Shown: positions 1 through 5,822 of the stretch, in pieces | Numbering within the stretch: the stretch's first letter is position 1 | How the letters are laid out: the number at the start of each line of letters is the position of its first letter | NCBI GenBank assembly: GCA_026786325.1 | Contig: JAJAYH010000030.1 | Span: 1 to 6,169, forward strand | Reading direction: 5' to 3' | From: Alkalinema sp. CAN_BIN05 | GTDB lineage: Bacteria > Cyanobacteriota > Cyanobacteriia > Leptolyngbyales > Leptolyngbyaceae | Length of the DNA: 6,169 bases | Program-made: the position numbers and the translations under genes | Notes under the pieces: model-generated | Seen by the model: only the letters and a program-made list of their open reading frames with translations | What the model was told of the DNA's origin: nothing | Databases searched by the model: none

Positions 1-155
1 CCCTTGTCCTGGGTTTCATAGAACTGATGGTCGATTTCATGAAACCGCTTAGCAAAAGCCGCATCAAAGAGTTGCACGACATCATGATGGGGATCGCCCT
101 GATTCCCTTTCAGCGAGAAAATATAGTTTCCCCGACTTCCAAGATTACGTTCTCG
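1..155 (-). pseudogene. ISAs1-family transposase fragment (5'-truncated, runs off left edge)
   Basis: The minus strand is open from just after an in-frame TAA (156-158) to the window edge. It contains GNYIFSLKGNQGD, then a run with HHDVVQLFDAAF, then FHEIDHQFYETQDKG. This matches the C-terminal half of ISAs1-family DDE transposases, where a GG-DY-hhALKGNQ segment is followed by a helix and then a YET....GHGR-like segment; the next residues would be expected to be HGRIE beyond the edge. In the family this is the part of the catalytic core between the second and third acidic residues. The N-terminal half is missing: reading upstream meets TAA at 156-158 and TGA at 192-194, and the AAA-like gene begins to end only 50 bases away. 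I therefore read it as a decayed insertion-sequence remnant. Whether the element is also broken on the left cannot be seen. Confidence 0.7.
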
Positions 156-205
156 TTAAGCAAACCCAAATCTCTGTCGAATAGTTCTGACTCAACCGCT
201 CAGGA

Positions 206-1531
206 CTACGCCGCCAAAGCTTGAAGAAAGAACTTACGATATAAATCACAACTGGGAATCAACTGCTGATTTTCTACCGACACCAATCCTTGACTCTGAA
301 GCTTAAAGGCGATCAACGGCTCCACATACTTGATGACTTCGCCCTTAACGATCGCCTGCATGATGGGAATAGATTCAGGAGCTTGACGCAAGTCTGAAAG
401 TTTTTGGCGCAGGTGACTTGTGTAAATACCATTTGGTGAAATTGCACTTTCAAACAATTGATCAATGGTCACTTCCGGTAAACTCAACTGATACAGTCCC
501 CAATGAATCAGAAATGGATTGCTGCCCACGAGCTTCGACATTTCTTCCGCAATTTGGTCAGGGTCAGGGAGGGTATAGCGCTTAGCCAACTCTTGGACCT
601 GCGACAATCCAAAACCAGGCAAATCAATTAACACACCTGCATTAAACGGTGACTGCGTTAAGTTCATCGGTGCATACACATCCGTGGCATACACCAATAC
701 CAACCGAAGCTGCTGCCACAGTTCACTATGCCGATCGCCATACCGTCCTTTTTCGTGCCATGTCCGTAGCATTCCAAAAAAGTCCGCTGCAATATGATCA
801 TGGCCAAATACCACATCCACATCATCCAACACCACCACTAAGGGTATTTTCATTTGCGGTAAAATGTAATTCTCAAAATAGTGGGTGCAATTGTAGCTCA
901 CCCCAAATAAACTATCCCAATGCTCATTGAGTTTGTTCTCAAGCCCCAAACTCCGGGCCACAACTGCACAAAACCATTTCAAAAAGCGACCCAAATCCTG
1001 CATCACCTCTCCATCCACAAGACGCAGATTAATCATCACCGTCGTCACGGACTGCGATCGCACATCCTGCAACACCTTGGCCACCAACGAACTCTTGCCC
1101 GACTGCCGAGGAGCCTTCAGCCGCACCAAACCGCCAGACTGATGCAAAATGGCATCCTGAAAAACCGCCTCAACCGGAGATCTGGATATATAAAATGGTG
1201 AATCCAACGCCAACTGACCACTGGGAGGCAATACCAAACGACCACTCACAGAACCTTCCGAATCCGTGTAGTCCTCTGGATTCAATACTAATTCAAAGGC
1301 TCGGAAATAACATTCTAAAGTCTGCTGGTCTACCACTATCTTCCGTCCACGCACCCGCGCCAACGTATTCGCACTCAAACCCGTCCGATCGCTCAAATCC
1401 TGAAGCGTCAACAACTTACTATCATTGTGTTGATTGACATATCGCATTTCTGCGGCCTGGAGCCGTTGCCAGCCCTTTTTACTTAGAAGAATGCCACGCT
1501 TACGTTTCGCTATTTGAGTTTTCTGAGACAT
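206..1531 (-). CDS. HTH plus AAA-like (AAA_35 type) P-loop ATPase, cyanobacterial STAND-like protein
   Basis: This is a soluble protein of 441 residues counted from the MSQKTQ start; an in-frame ATG 18 bases upstream (1549) would add MLLSIL. Neither start has a clear ribosome site, and I prefer MSQ because related proteins begin shortly before the KRxRGxxLSxxGWxxLQ segment. Residues about 12-90 form the N-terminal helix-turn-helix-like module (LQDLSDRTGLSANTLARVR) seen in front of WD40, pentapeptide-repeat or AAA-like domains in cyanobacteria. The ATPase follows: P-loop KAPRQSGKSS (about 139-148), Walker B LVVVLDDVD (about 231-239), YATDVY and SPFN family motifs (about 282-297), and GIYTSHLR (about 368). 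It ends with CDLYRKFF, the usual end of the AAA_35 domain, so the protein looks complete. The first P-loop glycine is alanine, and the Walker B DE is DD. No effector, repeat or protease domain is fused. Role unknown; family members are thought to act in signalling or conflict. Confidence 0.85.
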   Translation of the reverse strand: MSQKTQIAKRKRGILLSKKGWQRLQAAEMRYVNQHNDSKLLTLQDLSDRTGLSANTLARVRGRKIVVDQQTLECYFRAFELVLNPEDYTDSEGSVSGRLVLPPSGQLALDSPFYISRSPVEAVFQDAILHQSGGLVRLKAPRQSGKSSLVAKVLQDVRSQSVTTVMINLRLVDGEVMQDLGRFLKWFCAVVARSLGLENKLNEHWDSLFGVSYNCTHYFENYILPQMKIPLVVVLDDVDVVFGHDHIAADFFGMLRTWHEKGRYGDRHSELWQQLRLVLVYATDVYAPMNLTQSPFNAGVLIDLPGFGLSQVQELAKRYTLPDPDQIAEEMSKLVGSNPFLIHWGLYQLSLPEVTIDQLFESAISPNGIYTSHLRQKLSDLRQAPESIPIMQAIVKGEVIKYVEPLIAFKLQSQGLVSVENQQLIPSCDLYRKFFLQALAA

Positions 1532-1611
1532 TAGTATAGATAACAACATTAATTTTGATTCGCGGAAAATTTATTCAGATAAACGTTGATATAAAAAGAC
1601 ATAATAATAAT

Positions 1612-1622
1612 TGATAGTATCA
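1612..1622. promoter_or_regulatory. Short palindrome TGATA-G-TATCA, possible operator
   Basis: This is a perfect 5+5 dyad around a central G, roughly 80 bases upstream of the AAA-like gene start, in very AT-rich DNA. The position would suit a regulator site, perhaps for the gene's own helix-turn-helix module, but dyads this short arise by chance in AT-rich sequence. Confidence 0.2.
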
Positions 1623-1729
1623 TAATCAGATGGTGAGACCCCCTATTTCAGGACAAGGGTTGATTTACCTGGGAAGTATAAAATTTATTAACGGCATGAA
1701 TTCTTGAACACGTAAGAAGATAACAGAGG

Positions 1730-1773
1730 AAATGTAGTATTTAATGTCATATTTGCATCTTTAGTCTACATTT
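1730..1773. repeat. Inverted repeat AAATGTAG / CTACATTT
   Basis: Eight-base perfect arms lie at 1730-1737 and 1766-1773, separated by 28 bases. It lies 25 bases beyond the stop of the zinc-ribbon gene (minus strand), a typical place for a 3'-end hairpin. There is no T-tract after the arm and the stem is GC-poor, so it is not a convincing intrinsic terminator. Confidence 0.3.
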
Positions 1774-1797
1774 TGGCATCGATCGGGCTTAATCTGG

Positions 1798-1980
1798 CTA
1801 ACCACGTTTTTTTGATTTCCAGGTTCCGCCATAGCAATAGTGATTATTATTTTCTGAAAGCCGATCGCAACATTTTTGACACACAAAGATCCATTGTTTT
1901 GACGCATCATGCTGTACTCGAAATAAGCATGAAAAGATATCCTGGCACCGATCGCAATTCTTTTCCCGTTGCCGAACCAT
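1798..1980 (-). CDS. Small zinc-ribbon protein (CxxC...CxxC, YGGTWK tail), conserved cyanobacterial hypothetical
   Basis: The protein has 60 residues from ATG at 1980; an in-frame GTG at 1989 would add three. I chose the ATG because similar small cyanobacterial proteins start directly with M-x-RQR. The visible pattern is CDRC at residues 9-12 and CQKC at 34-37, a spacing consistent with a single four-cysteine zinc ribbon. Between them is a strand-like stretch, RVQHDASKQWIFVC, and the protein ends with YCYGGTWKSKKRG, a basic tail. From memory, proteins of this length with CDRC, WIFVC and YGGTWK are widespread in cyanobacteria and have no assigned function; I know no established family name. 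Extra cysteines at 18, 38 and 49 could bind metal or be incidental. It stands alone, 155-165 bases downstream of the PAS-GGDEF-EAL stop and about 250 bases from the AAA-like gene. Nucleic-acid or protein binding is plausible but inferred only from the fold type. Confidence 0.8.
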   Translation of the reverse strand: MVRQREKNCDRCQDIFSCLFRVQHDASKQWIFVCQKCCDRLSENNNHYCYGGTWKSKKRG

Positions 1981-2144
1981 ATCAGTCACTTTCGTTACTC
2001 GTAATTAAATAAAGTTAGCTTAAACTTAATGAACAAGGTTCAGCAAGGTGAGGCAGAGACTTAGGTCGGCTATAACCCACACCTATTCCTCCTCTTTAAT
2101 TGAAGTCCATAACCCTAATTAGATTTCACAGCTATCACTTTAGG
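1981..2144. other. Intergenic region between the zinc-ribbon and PAS-GGDEF-EAL genes
   Basis: No gene is visible. On the minus strand it holds the 3' end of the GGDEF-EAL transcript and the presumed promoter of the zinc-ribbon gene; a weak TTGTTC/TTTATT pair with 17-base spacing precedes that gene. A weak imperfect hairpin with TAGGT/ACCTA arms lies at 2062-2085, about 60 bases beyond the GGDEF-EAL stop, without a following T-tract. Confidence 0.35.
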
Positions 2145-4355
2145 CTACGGCCAACTCGGCAACATCTGAGAAACATGCTCCAAAGGATTAGCCTGGGTAA
2201 GGAAAATATCCGTATTTTTTGCACTCATCGGCTTTGAGAACAAATAACCTTGGCCATATTCACATTTCAACATCTTTAACTGAGCCAATTGCTTAGTCGT
2301 TTCCACACCTTCCGCAATCACATCCATACCTAAATTCCAGGCAAGATTAATGATAGTTCTGACCAGTTCCAACTTCTCACCATCGGTATCCACACGACTG
2401 ATGAATGATTGATCAATTTTTAAGATATCCATCGGAAAACGATAGAGATAACCTAGTGAAGAATACCCGGTGCCGAAGTCATCCACCGAAAGCTGAATGC
2501 CCATTGACTTTAACTGAAGCAGCATATCCATTGCCGACTCAGTATTCTCCATAATGGCCGTCTCGGTAATTTCCAACTTCAAGCAAGCCGGACTCAACCC
2601 CGTCTCCTTCAAAACATCCCGCAGTAGCTCAATGGTCCCGCGCTGAGAGAATTGACGACTCGACAAATTCACACTCATGCTTAAACGACGATGCTGAGGA
2701 TAAAGACGCTGCCACTCACTGATCTGACGACAAGCCTCCCATAGAATCAACTGCCCCATGGGCACAATCAATCCTGTTTCCTCTGCGATCGGAATAAAAT
2801 CTCCCGGCGAAATTATCCCGCGTTCTGGGTGCATCCATCGGACCAACGCTTCAAACCCCGCCAAACGTCCGGTTGTTAAAGAGACGATCGGCTGATAATA
2901 AACAACAAACTCCTCACGCTCGACAGCACGACGAAGATCATTTTCAAGCTGCATTTGGAGCATCGCTTGATCGTGCATCTCTGTATCAAAGACTTCATGA
3001 CAGGCTTTCCCCAATGCCTTCGCTCGATACATCGCAATATCGGCCCCGCGTAACAGATCTTCCGTACATTTAAAATCCGTACTGCTCAGGGTAATTCCAA
3101 TACTCACCGTCGTGAAAATCTCATGACCATCAAGATTAAAAGGATGGGACAATTCAAGATGAATGCGCTCCGCAATTTGATGGGTTGACGACTCATCCTG
3201 AATATTATCTAGCAGAATTGTAAATTCATCCCCCCCAAAACGGGCCACCAAATCCGATCGTTTTACACAAGATTCGAGCCGACGTGCGATCGCAATCAAA
3301 AGCTGATCACCAATCAAATGACCCAAACTATCATTGATCACTTTAAATCGATCGAGATCTAGAAACAAAACCGCAAACAGATTATTTTCCTGCTCTCGAC
3401 TGCGGGTGATCACCTGTGTTAGTCGCTCTGTAAACAACAAGCGATTTGGCAACCCCGTCAACGGATCATGAAATGCATTACGTCGAAGTTGCTCTTCCAC
3501 CTCTTTCCGTTCTGTGACTTCCCGCATGACCGACACGAAATGAGTCACCTGTCCATGCTCGTTGCGGATGGGCACAGTATTAATATCGGCCCAGAAATAA
3601 CTCTGGTCTTGATGGTGGAAAATTAATTCTGCTTTGGCCGACTCATGGTTTTTAAGGGCAATACGAATCCGATCGAGTTCTTCAAGATCGGTCTTTGGCC
3701 CAACTAACAGCTCAGCCGATCGACCAATCACATCAGCCGCCGCATACCCTGTTACTTTTACAAATGCCTCATTAATATAAATAATCCGAAGTTCCAGCGG
3801 ATCAATATCGTCTTCCACTTGAGAAATCATCACCATCTCATTGGCATTGACCACAACCGATTCCAAAAGCCGGAGATATTCCTCAAGCCATTTGCGCTCT
3901 GTAATATCTGTCACAGTAATCAAAGTTGCGATCGGATTGCGATCATCATCATGAAGCGGGGTTGAATTCACCTCAGCCCAAAATTGACGGCCATCTTGGC
4001 GACGCAATTGACATTCACGCCATTCACAAGAGCCGGAGGGCATGGCGACATCTGTCGAAGAGCCAAAGAACGACCATCCTTCAATCAAAGAAAGAAAGTT
4101 ACAGGCTGGAAGTCCAATCATCTCAGAGGCAGAACATCCCACCAGCTTGGCTAAACGAGAATTTACATGAAGAACACGATCGTGCAAATCGGTCACAATC
4201 ACACCATCATTTAAATTCTCAATAACTGTTCTGAGAATGAAGTCATTCTCAACAGGATTATGTTTAGACACGATCTGCGGGTCACTTTTCCACTGCTCGA
4301 CCGATCTCAACTCGACTGATGGCTGAGTCACAATGTCCAGACTTTTACTCGCCAC
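2145..4355 (-). CDS. PAS-PAS-GGDEF-EAL cyclic di-GMP synthase/phosphodiesterase
   Basis: The protein has 736 residues. The start is GTG at 4353-4355: a TGA three codons upstream closes the frame, and the nearby ATG at 4358-4360 is out of frame. No membrane segment or signal peptide is seen, so it should be cytoplasmic. PAS1 with its PAC motif spans about 40-155 and ends VTDITERK. PAS2 spans about 160-285, ends REVTERK and has the LOV-like stretch GRSAELLVGPKTD. The GGDEF domain (about 290-450) begins FHDPLTGLPNR, has FLDLDRFKVIND, and an intact GGDEF at 374-378. The EAL domain (about 470-720) has intact EAL at 502-504, ITETA, DDFGTGYSS at 625-633, KIDQSF and AEGVET. Family knowledge assigns diguanylate cyclase to GGDEF and c-di-GMP phosphodiesterase to EAL; both look catalytically complete. 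The inhibitory I-site reads KRSD (365-368), not RxxD. Net activity presumably depends on PAS signals. A seven-G run lies in the GGDEF codons. No operon partner is evident. Confidence 0.95.
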   Translation of the reverse strand: MASKSLDIVTQPSVELRSVEQWKSDPQIVSKHNPVENDFILRTVIENLNDGVIVTDLHDRVLHVNSRLAKLVGCSASEMIGLPACNFLSLIEGWSFFGSSTDVAMPSGSCEWRECQLRRQDGRQFWAEVNSTPLHDDDRNPIATLITVTDITERKWLEEYLRLLESVVVNANEMVMISQVEDDIDPLELRIIYINEAFVKVTGYAAADVIGRSAELLVGPKTDLEELDRIRIALKNHESAKAELIFHHQDQSYFWADINTVPIRNEHGQVTHFVSVMREVTERKEVEEQLRRNAFHDPLTGLPNRLLFTERLTQVITRSREQENNLFAVLFLDLDRFKVINDSLGHLIGDQLLIAIARRLESCVKRSDLVARFGGDEFTILLDNIQDESSTHQIAERIHLELSHPFNLDGHEIFTTVSIGITLSSTDFKCTEDLLRGADIAMYRAKALGKACHEVFDTEMHDQAMLQMQLENDLRRAVEREEFVVYYQPIVSLTTGRLAGFEALVRWMHPERGIISPGDFIPIAEETGLIVPMGQLILWEACRQISEWQRLYPQHRRLSMSVNLSSRQFSQRGTIELLRDVLKETGLSPACLKLEITETAIMENTESAMDMLLQLKSMGIQLSVDDFGTGYSSLGYLYRFPMDILKIDQSFISRVDTDGEKLELVRTIINLAWNLGMDVIAEGVETTKQLAQLKMLKCEYGQGYLFSKPMSAKNTDIFLTQANPLEHVSQMLPSWP

Positions 4356-4471
4356 AACATCTCAACCCGCTTTTATGCTAATGAAGTCAGTGAATGAAAA
4401 AAAATTACCGAATCAATATCGCCAACTAAAAAGGTTTACTAAAAACAGTGGGGGGGACATTTGTGGGTTTG

Positions 4472-4500
4472 CTATAGTACACACATTAATAACTATAGTT
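4472..4500 (-). promoter_or_regulatory. Paired CTATAG(T) motifs, possible promoter/operator of the GGDEF-EAL gene
   Basis: CTATAGT occurs at 4472-4478 and again at 4493-4499, exactly 21 bases apart (two helical turns); the second copy lies in the perfect palindrome AACTATAGTT (4491-4500). Read on the minus strand, the proximal copy gives TACTAT/TATAGC, a possible -10 element about 120 bases before the GTG start. No good -35 accompanies it, so this is a weak call. Confidence 0.25.
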
Positions 4501-4513
4501 CATAGCTTTAATC

Positions 4514-4530
4514 TGAGAAATAAATTCTCA
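4514..4530. repeat. Small hairpin TGAGAA-ATAAA-TTCTCA
   Basis: Perfect six-base arms flank a five-base loop in the spacer upstream of the GGDEF-EAL gene. There is no T-tract after it on either strand. The half-sites GAGAA/TTCTC recur with a one-base spacer at 5707-5717. Confidence 0.25.
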
Positions 4531-4706
4531 AACAAAAAATATTTATCGAACATCTACGATGATGCCATATTCCACAATCCTGCACTTATCGATCAACACA
4601 AATAATCGCTAGAAGCCAAAGATTTAGAGTTTTCACAAAAAAACTTTAGAGTGACGCATTCCATACCTAGTAGGGTCTTAGTCGTGCATTTCTGAAAACC
4701 TATGGA

Positions 4707-5669
4707 CTAGGCAGGTTCCGATGGGAAACCCGATCGCAAGCGATGAATAAACTTAATCAATGAATGGGCGATCGCCGTTGGATTATTTTGCGGGAGACCA
4801 TGGCCTGCCTCAGGAATGACCATCAACTCAGCACCTGTGATTAGTTCCGCATAGGTCTCACAGTGCCAAGCGGGAATAGTGTCGTCAACCTCTGCGGCCA
4901 AAATAAGAGTCGGCGTAATAATGACAGAAATGTATTCTTCAACGGTATCGATCGCATCTTCTGGTCTAAGGCGATCGACCAAAAACGATCGGGCCGCAGG
5001 TTGACGATTGAGTTCACGACGCGCCCAACAGATCAGTTCTAGCGTTTTTGTCTGACGAAAAAGCATCGCTACAGGCTTCAGGCACCAAAGCAACGCATCA
5101 ACAACGGGCGTTTGCCACAGTACCGGACGCATCCAGTTATATCGTCCACAGAATGAATCATCCCGGATGCCCGCTGGAGCCACTAGACATAAGGCGCTGA
5201 CCTGATCTGGATAGGCAATGGTGTAAGCGGCAGACACCCAACCACCGAAGGAGTGACCAACCAAGATACAAGATTCCAAGCCCAATTGCTGTAAAACGGC
5301 TCGCAAAAATGCCACTTCCTGGGCCACAGTGTAAGCGACGGGAGGCTTGGACGATGCCCCAAAACCAAGCAAATCTAATGCAATCAGATCGATCGCACTG
5401 CCATTATCTAAGCCATTATCTAAGGCGACCATCTGCGAGATCTCTGCCATCACGCCTTGCCAATTTGCACTGTCTCCGAGGAAGCCGTGCAACAAAACAA
5501 CAGGTGTTCCTTGATACCCCGATCGTCGATACGCCGCCTGCTGGGCTTGGGGAATCTCTGCAATGCCTTGTAATGTGACTTCAATAAACTGCAATGGAAA
5601 TTGTAATTGAGATTTCCCTTGATCAGATGAAGATGAAGTGTGAAGATCTGATAGATTTGATTGGGGCAT
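4707..5669 (-). CDS. Alpha/beta hydrolase fold protein
   Basis: The protein has 320 residues with the standard alpha/beta-hydrolase order. The oxyanion-hole strand is VVLLHGFLGDSANW (HG at 61-62), followed by ALDLLGFGASSKP (about 97-109), the nucleophile elbow VGHSFGGW with Ser140, the acid in AAEVDDTIP (Asp262 best fits the spacing), and the base in IPEAGHG with His290. The triad is therefore complete. Residues about 160-250 form the cap region. Length and motifs fit general cyanobacterial hydrolases of the esterase / haloalkane-dehalogenase-like / MenH-like kind; the substrate cannot be told from sequence. The N-terminus has no signal peptide, is Ser/Gln-rich and looks disordered. A 12-base tandem duplication encodes LDNGLDNG (83-90) in the loop before the LDLLGFG strand. 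The ATG at 5669 has no clear ribosome site. The gene is divergent from the Nif11 gene and separated by 351 bases from the GGDEF-EAL gene, so it is probably transcribed alone. Confidence 0.9.
   Translation of the reverse strand: MPQSNLSDLHTSSSSDQGKSQLQFPLQFIEVTLQGIAEIPQAQQAAYRRSGYQGTPVVLLHGFLGDSANWQGVMAEISQMVALDNGLDNGSAIDLIALDLLGFGASSKPPVAYTVAQEVAFLRAVLQQLGLESCILVGHSFGGWVSAAYTIAYPDQVSALCLVAPAGIRDDSFCGRYNWMRPVLWQTPVVDALLWCLKPVAMLFRQTKTLELICWARRELNRQPAARSFLVDRLRPEDAIDTVEEYISVIITPTLILAAEVDDTIPAWHCETYAELITGAELMVIPEAGHGLPQNNPTAIAHSLIKFIHRLRSGFPSEPA
5400..5423. repeat. 12-base in-frame tandem duplication inside the hydrolase gene
   Basis: Two exact copies of GCCATTATCTAA follow one another without a gap. 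On the coding (minus) strand each gives Leu-Asp-Asn-Gly, producing LDNGLDNG. The reading frame is preserved, and the extra residues fall in a surface loop between the oxyanion-hole helix and the next core strand. Confidence 0.85.
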
Positions 5670-5676
5670 ATTGGGT

Positions 5677-5706
5677 ATTCTGTTAAGTGAAAATAAAGTT
5701 TTTCAA
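5677..5706 (-). promoter_or_regulatory. Weak candidate promoter of the hydrolase gene
   Basis: On the minus strand TTGAAA (5701-5706) and CAGAAT (5677-5682) are 18 bases apart, resembling sigma-70 type -35 and -10 boxes at 5/6 and 4/6. The -10 would lie only seven bases from the ATG, implying a very short leader. The dyad GAGAA-T-TTCTC (5707-5717) touches the -35 box and could be an operator. Confidence 0.2.
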
Positions 5707-5754
5707 GAGAATTTCTCAGACCAGATAGTTACTTTCCATACTGGAAATATTTCG

Positions 5755-5782
5755 TAGACATACGGACTGGGTGATTTACTAT
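5755..5782 (+). promoter_or_regulatory. Candidate promoter of the Nif11 gene
   Basis: TAGACA (5755-5760) is one mismatch from the TTGACA consensus, and TACTAT (5777-5782) lies 16 bases downstream. Transcription would start near 5790, leaving a leader of about 30 bases that contains the ribosome site. It lies in the 153-base region shared with the divergent hydrolase gene. Confidence 0.35.
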
Positions 5783-5808
5783 TTTTTGCAGTTCAGTGAT
5801 TTGAGCGC

Positions 5809-5814
5809 GGAGAG
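5809..5814 (+). promoter_or_regulatory. Ribosome binding site of the Nif11 gene
   Basis: GGAGAG lies about nine bases before the ATG at 5823. It is the clearest Shine-Dalgarno sequence in the window and supports that start; the other genes here lack one. Confidence 0.6.
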
Positions 5815-5822
5815 AAACCAAA

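Larger units (their letters stand above)
1532..1797. other. AT-rich intergenic region upstream of the AAA-like gene
   Basis: No convincing gene is visible on either strand; the longest ATG-started frame found on the minus strand is about ten codons. The region must hold the minus-strand promoter of the AAA-like gene and the 3' end of the zinc-ribbon transcript. Two dyads are visible: TGATA-G-TATCA at 1612-1622, about 80 bases upstream of the AAA-like start, and a wider inverted repeat at 1730-1773. No stem followed by a T-tract was found, so no intrinsic terminator is called. Confidence 0.5.
4356..4706. other. 351-base AT-rich non-coding region upstream of the GGDEF-EAL gene
   Basis: No supportable gene is present. 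A plus-strand frame at 4333-4605 has no family resemblance, overlaps the GGDEF-EAL start antisense, and its composition looks like AT-rich spacer. The region holds the minus-strand promoter of the GGDEF-EAL gene and the 3' end of the hydrolase transcript. Visible structure includes an A8 run (4397-4404), a G7 run (4450-4456), two CTATAG copies 21 bases apart (4472 and 4493), a TGAGAA/TTCTCA hairpin (4514-4530) and an A7 run (T7 on the minus strand) near 4635-4641. That T-tract lacks a preceding stem, so I do not call a terminator for the hydrolase. Confidence 0.5.

Noticed and set aside
27..224. Plus-strand frame opposite the transposase fragment
   Set aside because: The minus strand here encodes recognisable ISAs1 transposase residues; the plus frame is a shadow with low-information sequence.
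1649..1659. CAGGACAAGGG, matching in inverted orientation the first 11 bases of the window, considered as a transposon inverted end
   Set aside because: The left copy lies inside transposase codons (QDKG), not at an element end, and several 11-base matches are expected by chance in a window this size.
1773..2012. Plus-strand frame covering the zinc-ribbon gene
   Set aside because: The minus strand carries the cysteine pairs and YGGTWK motif; the plus frame has no family features.
1550..2144. tRNA, small RNA or CRISPR repeats in the spacers
   Set aside because: No cloverleaf with a CCA-side acceptor stem and no regularly spaced repeat was found by eye.
4333..4605. Plus-strand 90-codon frame antisense to the GGDEF-EAL start
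   Set aside because: It overlaps a well-supported gene start, has AT-driven composition, no ribosome site and no recognisable motif.
4635..4641. T7 tract (minus strand) downstream of the hydrolase as an intrinsic terminator
   Set aside because: No GC-rich stem precedes it on the minus strand.
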